From Arthrobacter sp. 9AX (GTDB lineage: Bacteria; Actinomycetota; Actinomycetes; Actinomycetales; Micrococcaceae), in the NCBI RefSeq assembly GCF_902506095.1, contig NZ_LR733293.1, positions 1,133,103-1,197,102 of the forward strand: DNA of 64,000 bases. The letters are read 5' to 3'. Below, piece after piece: positions 46,734-56,743 of the stretch. The translations under genes and the position numbers were made by a program. Below the pieces are notes generated by a model, which saw only the letters and a list, made by a program, of their open reading frames with translations, made no database searches and was not told the origin of the DNA. Each line of letters starts with the position of its first letter. Within the stretch, counting starts at the first letter, position 1.

Positions 46734-47138
46734 TTAGCTATCCTCGGGGATGGTGATGGCGGCGCTGGTAACACCCGTCTGGCTGGTCGACGCGGCAGCG
46801 TTACACTCTGATGTGAAATCGGCGGTGGCGATTGCTGTGCAGGTGAACGTCGCGGGCGCTCCACCGGTGAGGAGCAGGGTCGGAATCCTGTTGCCGGTGG
46901 CGTCGGCGAACGTCAGCGTCACTTTGTTCACGGCGGTATTGGTCCCATCGTCAACAAACCCGTACTCGATCTTGTTCAGCGTCGCACCTTTAACGGTCTG
47001 GCTCACGGTACCGCCGACAAACTGGTCTAAAGCTGCTGTGCCCGTTTTTGTGACACCGGCACCGGTGAACGCGGAACCGGCGGCAACAGCGAGGCCGGCG
47101 ACGGACAGTGCAGTGATGAGCTTCAGGGATTTGTGCAT
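46734..47138 (-). CDS. SipW/TasA-like secreted protein
   Basis: A 134-residue exported protein. The N-terminus (KLITALSVAGLAVAAGSAF, then TGAGVT) has the long hydrophobic core and FTGxGxT-like end of substrates cleaved by SipW-type signal peptidases. The mature part is beta-rich (VTLTFADATGNRIPTLLL) with two Cys (FTCTAIAT, TSECNA). Known relatives form surface fibres or biofilm matrix, but fibre formation is not visible from sequence. It lies 67 bases upstream of the fused signal peptidase. Both genes have the same AGAGAG-type ribosome-binding site. Confidence 0.75.
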   Translation of the reverse strand: MHKSLKLITALSVAGLAVAAGSAFTGAGVTKTGTAALDQFVGGTVSQTVKGATLNKIEYGFVDDGTNTAVNKVTLTFADATGNRIPTLLLTGGAPATFTCTAIATADFTSECNAAASTSQTGVTSAAITIPEDS

Positions 47139-47519
47139 GATGACTCTCTTTCGTTTAGGAAGGCCGGAACCCGTTGGCAGGTTTCCGTAGCGGTTCATCC
47201 CCCGGGCATTGGCTGACGGGAAGGACATAGTCGATAAATGAACGCGGCAGGACAAGGCTCGAGAAGCAGCGTTGGTCCCCGCTGCAGGACACCACCGCGA
47301 CTTCCACCAGCCCTTGCTGACACGTTCCCTGAGACCGGGCCTGCATCGACTCTTCGAAACTAACAGCCAGTTTCTGCCGGGTTCCGGGAACTTTTCTGAT
47401 CCTGCGCAAAGCCGGGGAAAGCAGGGTCTGGCTGCGGGAACCTTCGAGGGAAATTCGGACAGAGCGCGCAGAGACGGACGACGGCGGGCAACCGCCCGCC
47501 GTCGTCCGCTGTTCTTGTC
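47139..47519. promoter_or_regulatory. Region between the SipW-like gene and the thioredoxin end
   Basis: About 380 bases with no convincing gene. The left part must hold the promoter of the SipW-like operon, on the minus strand. The right part holds the terminator hairpin of the chaperone operon (47475-47508). No regulator site was recognised. Confidence 0.5.
47475..47508 (-). terminator. Terminator of the dnaK-trx operon
   Basis: A perfect 15-bp inverted repeat (arms 47475-47489 and 47494-47508) with the loop AACC, 11 bases beyond the thioredoxin stop. The stem is very stable, so it likely ends the six-gene transcript. Confidence 0.75.
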
Positions 47520-47948
47520 CTATTTTGTGAGTGCACCTTCCAGCCAGGACCTCAGCACGGGGGCGGGAGCTGCGCCGGCCTGCCTCGCGACGACCTTGCC
47601 GTCGACCATGACCATCAACGTTGGCACCGCCTGGATGGCGAATCTGGCGGAGAGTTGCGGCGAGTGGTCCACATCAACCTTCACAAGTTTGATGTGCCCC
47701 GCGCGTTCGTGCGCCAACTGGTCCAGCACCGGGCTCACCATCCGGCAGGGCCCGCACCACACTGCCCAGAAGTCCACCATCACCGGAACGCCGGACCGTT
47801 CGGCGATTTCGCCGAAGTCGTCGTCGCCCGCTGCAACCACCCAGGGAAGCTCCTGGTGGCAATTCCCGCAACGCGGCCGGCCCTCCGCGGCCGCCGGAAC
47901 GCGGTTGGACTTGCCGCAGTGGGGACACTTGATGATTGCCTTATTCAT
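47520..47948 (-). CDS. Thioredoxin 2-like protein with N-terminal zinc ribbon
   Basis: A 142-residue thioredoxin of the Trx2/TrxC type. The N-terminal CPHCGK...CGNC is a zinc-binding ribbon, and the active site is WCGPC in [11 protein letters not shown], followed by the cis-Pro region [12 protein letters not shown]. It reduces disulphides in oxidised cytosolic proteins and is zinc-sensitive in E. coli. Its ATG overlaps the clpB stop (ATGA), so it is the last gene of the chaperone operon. Coupling a disaggregase with a thioredoxin suits repair of oxidised, aggregated proteins. Confidence 0.93.
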   Translation of the reverse strand: MNKAIIKCPHCGKSNRVPAAAEGRPRCGNCHQELPWVVAAGDDDFGEIAERSGVPVMVDFWAVWCGPCRMVSPVLDQLAHERAGHIKLVKVDVDHSPQLSARFAIQAVPTLMVMVDGKVVARQAGAAPAPVLRSWLEGALTK

Positions 47949-50581
47949 GCGGTTCCGGCCTCTTCCATTTCCCTGGTGGTGTAGTCCACCAAGAGTTCGC
48001 CGTCGGCTGCCGTCACCGTCACGACTCCCCCCTCGGCGATACTGCCGCGCAGGAGGGCCCGGCCCACCTCCGTTTCCACGACACGGGAGATAAAGCGGCG
48101 CAGGGGCCGGGCTCCGTAGACCGGATCGAAGCCACGTTCGGCAATCAACACGCGCGCCTCCTCGGTCAGGTGCAGTTCGACCTGCTGCTCGGCCAGACGT
48201 TGCCGCAGCTGTTGGAACTGCAGGTCCACAATGCGTTCGATCTGCGGCAGGCCGAGAGGCGTAAACAGCACGGTATCGTCCACACGGTTCAGGAACTCGG
48301 GGCGGAAGTGGCCCCGGAGCTCGCCCATCACCATGCTGCGCGCCTCCTCGGTGATCGTCCCGCCTTCGGTGGAACCCTCCAGGAGATATTGGGAACCGAT
48401 ATTGGAGGTCATGATGATCACGGTATTGCGGAAATCAACGGTCCGGCCTTGGGAGTCTGTAACCCTGCCGTCGTCCAGTACCTGCAAAAGGGTGTTGAAA
48501 ATATCCGGGTGGGCCTTTTCCACCTCATCGAAAAGCACCACGGAGTACGGCTTGCGGCGTACGGCCTCGGTGAGTTGGCCACCCTCGTCGTAGCCGATAT
48601 AGCCCGGAGGGGCACCCAGTAGCCGGCTCACGGTGTGACGCTCCTGGTACTCGCTCATGTCCAGCCGGATCATCGCGTTTTCACTGTCGAAAAGGGCCGC
48701 GGCAAGAGCCTTGGCGAGTTCGGTCTTGCCGACGCCGGTCGGTCCCAGGAAGATGAACGATCCGATGGGCCGACGCGGGTCGCGGATGCCGGAGCGGGCG
48801 CGGATGATGGCATCTGTGACCGCACTGATTGCTTCTTCCTGGCCGATCACACGGGCGCGCAGGATCTCGTCCAAATGCAGGACTTTCTCACGTTCTCCCT
48901 GCTTCAGCCGCGCCACGGGTATGCCTGTCCAGGCCGCGACGATGTCGGCGATCTCGTCCTCCGTCACCACCTCGCGGAGCAGGCGTTTCTCCCCCTGCTT
49001 CGCGGTCAGCCGTTCCTCCTCGGCGGCCAGGCGCCGTTCGAGGTCGGCAAGTTTGCCGTAACGCAGCTCCGCTGCCCGGTTGAGGTCGTAGTTCCGTTCA
49101 GCTTCCTCAGCCTCCTGCCGCACCCGCTCCAATTCACTGCGGATGTCCTGCAGCTTGTGGATCGCCTGGCGCTCGGCTTCCCATTGGGCCCGCTTCGCAG
49201 CGGCCTCCCCGCGCAGGTCCGCCAATTCACGCCTCAGCTCCTCGAGCCGGGTCTTGCTGGCCGGATCGGACTCCTTGGAGAGTGCCGCCTCTTCTATTTC
49301 GAGCCGCGTAACCTTTCGGGTGAGCTCATCCAGTTCTGCCGGCATCGAGTCGATCTCGGTCCGCAGCCGGGCGCACGCCTCATCCACCAGGTCAATCGCT
49401 TTGTCCGGGAGGAACCGGTCAGTGATGTACCGGTGGGACAGGGTGGCCGCAGCCACCAGGGCACTGTCCTGGATCCGTACGCCGTGGAACACCTCAAGCC
49501 GCTCGCGGAGCCCGCGAAGAATGGAAATGGCGTCCTCGACGTCGGGTTCCTCAACCATGACGGGCTGGAAGCGGCGTTCCAGTGCCGCGTCCGATTCAAT
49601 GTGTTTGCGGTATTCGTCGAGCGTGGTCGCCCCGATCATGTGGAGTTCTCCGCGGGCGAGCATCGGCTTGAGCATGTTCCCGGCGTCCATCGACCCCTCG
49701 CTTGCTCCTGCCCCGACGACGGTGTGCAGCTCGTCGACGAAGAGCAGGATCCTCCCCTCCGCCGCCAGGACTTCGGCGAGCACCGCCTTCAACCGCTCCT
49801 CGAACTCGCCGCGGTACTTGGCACCTGCCACGAGGGCGCTCAGGTCGAGCGAGAAGATGGTCTTGTCCTTCAGCCCTTCCGGCACGTCCTGGCGGACGAT
49901 CCGTTGGGCCAGTCCCTCAACAATGGCTGTCTTGCCGACCCCCGGCTCCCCAATCAGTACCGGGTTGTTCTTGGTCTTGCGGGAAAGGATCTGCACGACC
50001 CGCCGGATCTCGGCGTCGCGGCCGATGACCGGATCCAGTTTTCCGGTACGGGCGTCCGCCACCAGATCGCGGCCGTACTTCTCCAGCGCCTCGTACGTCT
50101 GTTCCGGTGTCGCAGACGTGACGCGCTGGTTTCCCCTGATCTGCGTCAGGACCGAGAGGAACGCCTCGCGGGTGATGCCGTGCTCGGCCAGCACCCGGCC
50201 GGCCGCCGTGGACCGCCCTTCCTCCGCCAGGGCCACCAGCAGGTGTTCCACTGAGACGTACTCGTCCTTAAGCCGCTTGGCTTCCCGTTCAGCCGCATCG
50301 AGGAGTGCGCCCAGCCTGCGGCTTACATACACCTGGCCCGGAGCTGCCCCCGGTCCCGTGACCTTCGGCTTGCGTCTCAGCTCTGCCTCGACCGCCGTCT
50401 TCAGCTCATTCACGTCAACCTGCATGGCCACGATCAACCGCGGCACCAGTCCCCCTTCCTGCTCGAGCAGGGCTGCCAGCAGGTGTTCGCCGTCGGTCTC
50501 AGTGTGCCCATTGCGTTGTGCTATCCGTTGAGCCTCCGCCAACGCCTCCTGGGATTTTTGTGTCAAGCTCTCCATGTTCAT
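47945..50581 (-). CDS. clpB: ClpB protein disaggregase
   Basis: An 878-residue AAA+ disaggregase that works with DnaK to solubilise aggregates. Domains in order: N-domain (two Clp_N repeats, residues about 1-145), first ATPase with Walker [14 protein letters not shown] and Walker [14 protein letters not shown], the coiled-coil middle domain (rich in Glu/Arg/Leu, about 400-520), and second ATPase with [15 protein letters not shown] and [13 protein letters not shown]. The length fits ClpB rather than ClpC. The start is ATG 50581, overlapping the cbpM stop, or ATG 50575. Confidence 0.95.
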   Translation of the reverse strand: MNMESLTQKSQEALAEAQRIAQRNGHTETDGEHLLAALLEQEGGLVPRLIVAMQVDVNELKTAVEAELRRKPKVTGPGAAPGQVYVSRRLGALLDAAEREAKRLKDEYVSVEHLLVALAEEGRSTAAGRVLAEHGITREAFLSVLTQIRGNQRVTSATPEQTYEALEKYGRDLVADARTGKLDPVIGRDAEIRRVVQILSRKTKNNPVLIGEPGVGKTAIVEGLAQRIVRQDVPEGLKDKTIFSLDLSALVAGAKYRGEFEERLKAVLAEVLAAEGRILLFVDELHTVVGAGASEGSMDAGNMLKPMLARGELHMIGATTLDEYRKHIESDAALERRFQPVMVEEPDVEDAISILRGLRERLEVFHGVRIQDSALVAAATLSHRYITDRFLPDKAIDLVDEACARLRTEIDSMPAELDELTRKVTRLEIEEAALSKESDPASKTRLEELRRELADLRGEAAAKRAQWEAERQAIHKLQDIRSELERVRQEAEEAERNYDLNRAAELRYGKLADLERRLAAEEERLTAKQGEKRLLREVVTEDEIADIVAAWTGIPVARLKQGEREKVLHLDEILRARVIGQEEAISAVTDAIIRARSGIRDPRRPIGSFIFLGPTGVGKTELAKALAAALFDSENAMIRLDMSEYQERHTVSRLLGAPPGYIGYDEGGQLTEAVRRKPYSVVLFDEVEKAHPDIFNTLLQVLDDGRVTDSQGRTVDFRNTVIIMTSNIGSQYLLEGSTEGGTITEEARSMVMGELRGHFRPEFLNRVDDTVLFTPLGLPQIERIVDLQFQQLRQRLAEQQVELHLTEEARVLIAERGFDPVYGARPLRRFISRVVETEVGRALLRGSIAEGGVVTVTAADGELLVDYTTREMEEAGTA

Positions 50582-50892
50582 CGTGAAGCAGTCCCTTCGA
50601 CCTGCGTGATTTCAACCAATCGTCGTTCAAGCGCGTCGACCCGAACCAACAGATCGAGTACCAACGGGATTGCCGCGTAGTTCAGCGACAGCTCCGAATG
50701 GAGTCTCATGACGCGCCCTATAAGTTCCGGGGACCGCGGACTGAACCAGGGGCCACCAGGCGAATCGCCAAGCGGCCGGATGAGATCCAGGTCCACGAAC
50801 CGCATGACGACGTCGGGGTGAACGCCGGCGCTCCGGGCCACCGCCTCGAGATTCATGCGCCACGGATAGGCGAGCGGATAGACGCCGCTCAT
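50578..50892 (-). CDS. CbpM-like chaperone modulator
   Basis: A 104-residue MerR/CbpM-like helical protein ([59 protein letters not shown]). CbpM proteins bind the J domain of CbpA-type DnaJ and control it. It sits where HspR normally sits in actinobacterial dnaK operons, but it lacks the HspR extension and no HAIR sites are seen. It overlaps dnaJ and clpB by ATGA on each side. Confidence 0.85.
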   Translation of the reverse strand: MSGVYPLAYPWRMNLEAVARSAGVHPDVVMRFVDLDLIRPLGDSPGGPWFSPRSPELIGRVMRLHSELSLNYAAIPLVLDLLVRVDALERRLVEITQVEGTASR

Positions 50893-51839
50893 CGCTCCTC
50901 CCTCGGATTGAACTTGGATACCGTGGCGAGCTTTTCGTACAGCTTCCGCTCCTCCTTGCTAAGGCTGGGGGGAACCATGATCTTGATTTCCGCATACAGA
51001 TTCCCCGGCACCCCTCTCGGATTGGGCATCCCCTGCCCGCGGAGCCGCAGCCTGCGGCCGCTGGAGGACCCTTCAGGAACGGTGACTGTGACCGGTCCGG
51101 CCGGCGCGTCGGTGGTCACCTTGGCCCCGAGTGCGGCCTCCGGGGGCGACACCGGAAGATCAAGGTAGATGTCCCGGCCTTTGAGCCGGTATCTGGAGTG
51201 TGGTTGGATTCGTACGGTCAGGAAGAGGTCGCCGGATGGGCCTCCTTCCCTTCCCGGGGCGCCCTCACCGGCCAACCGGATCCGCTGGCCGTCCAGCACG
51301 CCGGGCGGCACGTCGACGTCGTAGCTCCGGGTTTCGCCGCCGGCCTGGGCCAGCCGGATGCTGCGCTTCCCGCCGCGGAAGGCTTCCTCGAGCGTCAGCC
51401 ACAACTCGGCTTCCTGGTCGGCACCTTGTGCCGGGCCTCCTGCCTGCTGCCGGAACCAGCCGCCGAGGAGGTCCTCCCAGTCAACGTCGCCACCCATACC
51501 GCCGTCGCCATGTCCGTACGCCCCCGGTCCCGGCCGGGGGCCAGGCCGCGGTCCCGGCCGGGGTCCACCCGAACCCCCTCGCCGTCCTCCGCCCGACGCC
51601 CCGGCGCCGCTACCGGCGTACTGCCGGTAGTCGGCGCCGAATCGGTCATAGCGCGCCCGGGTCTCGGGATCGGACAAAGTGTCGTAGGCCTCGCCGATTT
51701 CCTTGAACTTGTCGGCGGCGTCCGGCTCGCGGTTGACGTCCGGATGGTATTTTCGTGCCAGTTTCCGGTATGCGCGCTGGATCTCGTCCGGCTCCGCTGT
51801 CCGGGGGACGCCGAGGACTGAATAGTGGTCCTTAGCCAC
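50889..51839 (-). CDS. DnaJ/CbpA-like J-domain co-chaperone
   Basis: A 316-residue J protein. The J domain is at residues 1-70 with the HPD motif (KYHPDVNREPD). A Gly/Pro/Arg region contains GPRP repeats. A C-terminal substrate-binding domain follows (TLEEAFRGGKRSIRL, ILDLPVSPPEAALGAKV-like strands). There is no zinc finger, so it is CbpA-type rather than classical DnaJ. It overlaps grpE by 8 bases and cbpM by ATGA. Its partner is probably the CbpM encoded next. Confidence 0.92.
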   Translation of the reverse strand: MAKDHYSVLGVPRTAEPDEIQRAYRKLARKYHPDVNREPDAADKFKEIGEAYDTLSDPETRARYDRFGADYRQYAGSGAGASGGGRRGGSGGPRPGPRPGPRPGPGAYGHGDGGMGGDVDWEDLLGGWFRQQAGGPAQGADQEAELWLTLEEAFRGGKRSIRLAQAGGETRSYDVDVPPGVLDGQRIRLAGEGAPGREGGPSGDLFLTVRIQPHSRYRLKGRDIYLDLPVSPPEAALGAKVTTDAPAGPVTVTVPEGSSSGRRLRLRGQGMPNPRGVPGNLYAEIKIMVPPSLSKEERKLYEKLATVSKFNPREER

Positions 51840-52377
51840 GGTCCGGGGTCACCGCCCGGCTTACCACGACGGCGGCTGGCCGGAGCGTGTTTTCCGGGCC
51901 GCCGTAGCCGGGCCGCAGCACGGTGAGCACGGTCCCCGAGGGAACCTCGTCAGTTTCCGCCACGCTGACAACCTCATGAAGCCGCGGATCGAAGGGAACG
52001 TTCTCGGCGTCGATGCGGGGATAGCCCAGGCGGGCCAAGGTGTCGATGGCCTGTTTCCGGATGGAGGCTATGCCCTCGACCAGCGGGTCTGCGTCACCCG
52101 CCGGCGCGTGCGACAGGGCAAGCTCCAGATTGTCCAGGATGGGCAGCCACGCCAAGGCAACCGCGGCGCGTTCCTGTGCCCTCAGCTGTGCGCCGTCCCG
52201 GGCCGCACGCTTCCGCACGTTGTCGGCGTCGGCCAGCGCACGGCGCCACTGGTCCTCCATTTTGGCCAAGGCGTCCGCCTGCACTGCGGACTGTGCTTCC
52301 GTTTCAGGGGTTTCGGTGGCCCCCGCTTGCCCGTTTCCCTCGTGAGCCTGGCCCCCGAGTGCAGTCTCGTCGCTCAT
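51832..52377 (-). CDS. grpE: GrpE nucleotide exchange factor
   Basis: A 181-residue GrpE. A disordered acidic N-terminus leads into a long helix (ALAKMEDQWRRALADADNV, RKRAARDGAQLRAQERAAV) and a beta-domain with the family features ENVPFDPRLHEVVSV and LRPGYG. It promotes ADP release from DnaK. It lies 8 bases after dnaK and overlaps dnaJ by 8 bases. Confidence 0.93.
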   Translation of the reverse strand: MSDETALGGQAHEGNGQAGATETPETEAQSAVQADALAKMEDQWRRALADADNVRKRAARDGAQLRAQERAAVALAWLPILDNLELALSHAPAGDADPLVEGIASIRKQAIDTLARLGYPRIDAENVPFDPRLHEVVSVAETDEVPSGTVLTVLRPGYGGPENTLRPAAVVVSRAVTPDRG

Positions 52378-52385
52378 CGCTTTCC

Positions 52386-54296
52386 CTAGCCACGGTCAAA
52401 TTCTGCGTCGACGATGTCCTCGTCATCGGCATCGCTGGACGCTCCGGCCTGCTGGTCCCCTCCGGCCTCCTGGCTGGCCCCGGCGCCGGCGGGGGCCGCG
52501 GAGGCAGCCGAGGCACGGAGCGCCGCCTGCAGTTGCTCAAGTTCCGAAATGAGCTCCCTCGCGGTGGCGACCTCCGCCTGGTTGCTGACCGCGTCGCGTG
52601 CCTGGCCAATCAGCAGTTCAGCCCGCGCCTTGTCGTGCGCGGGGACGGCGTCGCCCAGTTCATTGACGGCCCGCTCAACGCGGTAGGCCACCGCGTCGAG
52701 CTCGTTGAGGGTGTCGATCCGCTCCCGGTTCTGTACGTCCTCGTTTCGGTGGGACTCAGCCTCGGCAACCATTCGCTCGACTTCCTTGGCGTCGAGGTTG
52801 GAGCCCTCGCTGATAGTGATGCCCTGTTCCTTGCCCGTGTCCTTGTCCTTGGCGGTGACGTTCAGGATCCCGTTGGCGTCGACGTCGAAAGTAACCTCGA
52901 CCTGCGGTTCGCCACGAGGCGCTGGCCGGATATCGCTCAGCTGGAACCGGCCCAGCACCCGGTTGTCCGCCGCCAGTTCCCGCTCCCCCTGCAAGACCAC
53001 CACGTCAACGGCAGGCTGGTTGTCCTCGGCGGTGGAGAACACTTCACTGCGACGCGCGGGGATCGTCGTGTTGCGCTCGATGATCTTGGTCATGACGCCG
53101 CCGCGTGTCTCGACGCCCAAGGAAAGTGGCACAACGTCCAATAGCAGGACGTCCGAGACCTCTCCCTTAAGCACACCGGCCTGGATCGCAGCACCGATGG
53201 CCACGACCTCGTCCGGATTGACACTCATGTTCGGATCTTTGCCGCCAGTCAGACGCCGGACGAGGTTCTGTACCGCGGGAATGCGGGTGGAGCCGCCCAC
53301 CAAAATTACTTCATCGATGTCGTTGGCTGTAACCTTGGCGTCCGTCATCGCCTGCTTGACCGGATCCATGGTGCGTTCCACCAGATCATGGGTAATATCC
53401 TCAAAAACGGAGCGCCGAATGGTGGTCGTCAGATGCTTTGGGCCCGAAGCGTCGGCGGTGACGAAGGGAAGGTTGACCTGGGCCTGGCTCACGGAACTCA
53501 GCTCGACCTTCGCTTTTTCGGCCGCCTCAAACAGGCGTTGCAGCGCCTGTGGGTCCGACCGCAGGTCGATGCCCTCCTGCTTCTGGAATTCGTCGGCCAG
53601 GTAATCCACAAGGCGGCGGTCAAAATCGTCTCCGCCAAGGTGCGTGTCACCCGCAGTGGAGCGGACCTCCACAACTCCGTCCCCCACGTCCAGCAGGCTC
53701 ACATCAAAGGTTCCACCGCCGAGGTCGAAAACTAAAACCGTCTCATGCTGACGTTTATCGATGCCGTAGGCGAGGGCCGCTGCGGTCGGTTCGTTGATGA
53801 TGCGAAGTACCTCCAGCCCGGCAATCCTGCCCGCGTCCTTGGTGGCGGTCCGCTGTGCGTCGTTGAAGTACGCAGGGACCGTGATGACGGCCTCCGTCAC
53901 TTTTTCGCCCAGCTGCTTTGCGGCGTCGTCCACCAGCTTGCGCAGGACAAGCGCGCTGACCTCTTCGGGTGCTACTTTCTTGCCCTGAACCTGGAAACGC
54001 GCCACGCCGTTTTCATCCGCTACGACGTCGAAACTCACGGCCTTGGCTTCATCCGCGATCTCGTCATAGTGCCGGCCGATAAACCGCTTGGCCGACGTGA
54101 TAGTTCCTTTGGGGTTGAGAATCGCCTGCCGGCGTGCCAGTTGCCCCACCAATCGTTCCCCGCTGTCCGTGTACGCCACAACCGACGGTGTGGTCCGGGC
54201 TCCTTCTGCGTTGGGTACAACGCGGGCTTCCCCGCCCTCCCAGACGGCGATCACTGAGTTGGTTGTTCCAAGATCAATTCCTACTGCTTTGGCCAT
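52386..54296 (-). CDS. dnaK: Hsp70 chaperone DnaK
   Basis: A 636-residue Hsp70. The ATPase domain starts [20 protein letters not shown] and has [17 protein letters not shown] and [16 protein letters not shown]. The substrate-binding domain includes the linker [18 protein letters not shown]. The C-terminal lid ends in an acidic [15 protein letters not shown] tail. It leads a six-gene operon (dnaK-grpE-dnaJ-cbpM-clpB-trx). Most actinobacteria have another dnaK operon with hspR, so this may be a second copy; that cannot be checked in the window. Confidence 0.95.
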   Translation of the reverse strand: MAKAVGIDLGTTNSVIAVWEGGEARVVPNAEGARTTPSVVAYTDSGERLVGQLARRQAILNPKGTITSAKRFIGRHYDEIADEAKAVSFDVVADENGVARFQVQGKKVAPEEVSALVLRKLVDDAAKQLGEKVTEAVITVPAYFNDAQRTATKDAGRIAGLEVLRIINEPTAAALAYGIDKRQHETVLVFDLGGGTFDVSLLDVGDGVVEVRSTAGDTHLGGDDFDRRLVDYLADEFQKQEGIDLRSDPQALQRLFEAAEKAKVELSSVSQAQVNLPFVTADASGPKHLTTTIRRSVFEDITHDLVERTMDPVKQAMTDAKVTANDIDEVILVGGSTRIPAVQNLVRRLTGGKDPNMSVNPDEVVAIGAAIQAGVLKGEVSDVLLLDVVPLSLGVETRGGVMTKIIERNTTIPARRSEVFSTAEDNQPAVDVVVLQGERELAADNRVLGRFQLSDIRPAPRGEPQVEVTFDVDANGILNVTAKDKDTGKEQGITISEGSNLDAKEVERMVAEAESHRNEDVQNRERIDTLNELDAVAYRVERAVNELGDAVPAHDKARAELLIGQARDAVSNQAEVATARELISELEQLQAALRASAASAAPAGAGASQEAGGDQQAGASSDADDEDIVDAEFDRG

Positions 54297-54610
54297 GACT
54301 CGCTCCGGTCCCAGGGGCGCGCGTTCCTTTCCTGCGTCCGCCCGAATTGCACCGCATGATTTCACACCCTGTCCTGATGGGCCGCGGGGCTCAAAGGTAT
54401 GTGTCATGAGGCCTTACAGGATTGAGTCTGCCCCGCAGGGGGCAAGGACGGCATGACCTCCCGGGTCCAAATCTGCTCCAGGAAACTGACCTACCAGAAT
54501 AGGTTCCACAGGCGTATTGTCGAAGACGCCGGGATAATTCTGGGATTTGCCGCCACACATCCCGCCACGAACGGATCGTTGGGTGCGCACAGAGACTGCA
54601 GGTCAACTGA
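54297..54610. promoter_or_regulatory. Divergent promoter region of dnaK and the PucR gene
   Basis: 314 bases without a supportable gene. On the minus strand a candidate -10 TATTCT (54496-54501) follows a -35-like TCGACA (54518-54523) with 16-base spacing. Neither a HAIR site (CTTGAGT...ACTCAAG) nor a CIRCE element is visible, so control may differ from the usual HspR/HrcA systems. GACCTA...TAGGTT near 54488-54506 is a weak inverted repeat. Confidence 0.45.
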
Positions 54611-56227
54611 ATGTTCGATCGACTAAGGGCCGAGGAGATTCTCGGTAAGGCCACACAAACTGTTTCTGCACTGGAATTCTGCCGTGTGGCAGCTTGCTAT
54701 CTTGTGGTGGACGGTCACCTGCTTCCGCTCCCGAACCGGACGCCCGCCGCCCAGGACCACGATGACGGCCAGCTCGAAGGCAGGGACTCCGGACTTACCT
54801 CCACGGGCCCGGGCTGGCGGTACTCGCTCTCGACTTTCCGTGACAACGGGGAACTCAACGGGTGCCTCGTCCTGCATGCCCGCACGGCTCCGAGTCCGGC
54901 GCAGATGATCGAGCTACATGCAATAGCAGGAGCATCTGCTCCCGGCGCAGGCGAGGAAGCGGCAGGAGCACAGCAGCAGGAGCACTTCGCCCCGCACTCG
55001 AATGCCCTAGACGTTGCCGACCGCCTGCGTATCCTTTCGGCAACGGTACTGCAGCTCGAGACCCGCACGTCAATCCAGAACGCACTGAATGGCACGCTCA
55101 CAGCCCCACTCGGACAAATGAGTTCCCGGGAGTCACTTCTGGCGGAAGTGCTGTCAGTGCTGACGGGACGACCGGTCTGCACTGAGGACGGATTCGGCAA
55201 TATCCGTGCCGCGGCCGGTACCAAATCCGGGAGTCCGTACCCCCGGCCCAGCGCGGCCGACAGATCGCGGACGGCACAGCTCTGGCTCGCCTTTGGAATG
55301 CCGGTGGAAGAACCACGTGGGCTCGTGGCGCTGGTTCTGCCGGCCGGGGACGTGCTCGGGGCAATGTGCTTGCTCGAGAACGGCAGGCCCTACACGGCCG
55401 ACGACGTCTTCGCCTTGGAGTATGGGACGCGGCTCTTGCAGGTCGAGCTGTCGCACCGCCGCAGCATCGCCCAGCTGGAACTGAAACTGGGGCGCGACCT
55501 GGTGTATGAGCTGGTGTCCGGAATGGATGAAGAGACCGCGTCCGTGCGGGCCCAGGCGTTGGGATACGACATCAGGGGCCTGCAGCACGTCATCGTCGCG
55601 CAGTGGCAACCGCCAAGAACGGACGATACCGTGGTGGTCGCCCTGCGCAGGACGCTGCGTGAACTCCAAATCCCTGCGCTGGTTTCGCGTCGCTCGAACA
55701 TAACACTCGCCGTGGTTACGGGAGAGCCACTGGATACAGAACTCTTTACCATTGCAGCAAGGACCCTGCGCAGCGCCACTGGAGCTGTGGGCATAGGAGG
55801 TCCGAGCCGCGATGTCACCCAGATCCCGCGTTCTTACGCAGAAGCGCTGCGTGCACTGCACATCCGGGCACATTCCACCGACTCCTACGGGCTCACCCGC
55901 TACGACCAGCTGGGGATCTACCGCATCCTTGACATGCCTGGCAACGAAGCCGACCTCTCCGGCTATGTCGAGGAGTGGCTGGGTGCACTGCAAAGCAACG
56001 ATGCCCGCCGGGGATCTGATCTGGTGCACACCTTGGCGCAGTACCTGGATCATGGCGGCAACTACGACGATGCGGCAGACAGCCTTGCCATTCACCGCAG
56101 CACGCTGCGCTACCGGCTGAAGTCCATCCGCCAGATCACCGGTTTTGAACTTGGTGACCCCGAGACCCGGCTCAACCTGCACGTTGCCACGCGTGCCTGG
56201 CGCCTGCGGTCCGCAAGGTCGCGCTGA
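54611..56227 (+). CDS. PucR/CdaR family transcriptional regulator
   Basis: A 538-residue regulator. The middle contains a GAF-like sensor segment and the PucR core (LELKLGRDLVYELVSGMDE, RSYAEALRALHIRAHS). The C-terminus is the PucR helix-turn-helix (YLDHGGNYDDAADSLAIHRS, LRYRLKSIRQITGFEL). It starts 315 bases from dnaK in the opposite direction, so it is a candidate regulator of the chaperone operon. The association is positional only. Confidence 0.88.
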   Translation: MFDRLRAEEILGKATQTVSALEFCRVAACYLVVDGHLLPLPNRTPAAQDHDDGQLEGRDSGLTSTGPGWRYSLSTFRDNGELNGCLVLHARTAPSPAQMIELHAIAGASAPGAGEEAAGAQQQEHFAPHSNALDVADRLRILSATVLQLETRTSIQNALNGTLTAPLGQMSSRESLLAEVLSVLTGRPVCTEDGFGNIRAAAGTKSGSPYPRPSAADRSRTAQLWLAFGMPVEEPRGLVALVLPAGDVLGAMCLLENGRPYTADDVFALEYGTRLLQVELSHRRSIAQLELKLGRDLVYELVSGMDEETASVRAQALGYDIRGLQHVIVAQWQPPRTDDTVVVALRRTLRELQIPALVSRRSNITLAVVTGEPLDTELFTIAARTLRSATGAVGIGGPSRDVTQIPRSYAEALRALHIRAHSTDSYGLTRYDQLGIYRILDMPGNEADLSGYVEEWLGALQSNDARRGSDLVHTLAQYLDHGGNYDDAADSLAIHRSTLRYRLKSIRQITGFELGDPETRLNLHVATRAWRLRSARSR

Positions 56228-56743
56228 GAGCTTAGACGGTGCCGGTAAAGCGCGGAGCGTGCATCGGCTGTCCGTGATTTGACCTGGGGGATTCAAATCC
56301 AGGCAGTTTTTGGGCGCCCCGGGGCCAAGCGGGCACGATGGCGGCGGAGGAGACTCAAAGTGATACATGTTGCATCTGATCGCCCGAACAGGCAGCGGGA
56401 ATCCAATGAGTACAAATAAGCCAGCGGCCGGCGCGGGAACGGCGCCAGGGCGGGCGTGCACCGCCGTTCTCGGCGCGGCGTTGCCCATGCTCGGGTCATC
56501 GTGCACAGGTTCGCCTCCAACGCCCCCATCACAACCCGCCAGCCTGGGGGCTTGGAGTTCCACAGGGGCGGGAGCCGTAGTCAACAGCAGTTCGGAGATC
56601 AGTCCGCCGTCGAATTTCAGCGCGGGCAGGACACAAATTCAGTGAAAACCACTTTGGGGAGCACAGGGAAGGAATAGCCCTGTTCATGTGCAGCCCGACC
56701 ATCAAGATCACGAATAACGCATTTCCAGAAACGAGGTCTGACT
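56228..56743 (+). other. Long intergenic region after PucR gene
   Basis: 516 bases with little evidence of a gene. A hairpin lies at 56276-56299 (GATTTGA ... TCAAATC with nested CCTGG/CCAGG), possibly the PucR terminator. A 79-codon frame at 56406-56645 has an N-terminal hydrophobic run ending SSC and may be a small lipoprotein or a decayed remnant; it lacks a proper lipobox. The HdeD promoter probably lies between 56645 and 56744. Confidence 0.35.

Noticed and set aside
48635..50254. 539-codon open frame antisense to clpB
   Set aside because: A GC-skew shadow of clpB; the translation has no domain and clpB is unmistakable.
54297..54610. HAIR or CIRCE element upstream of dnaK
   Set aside because: I looked for CTTGAGT...ACTCAAG and TTAGCACTC...GAGTGCTAA and found neither.
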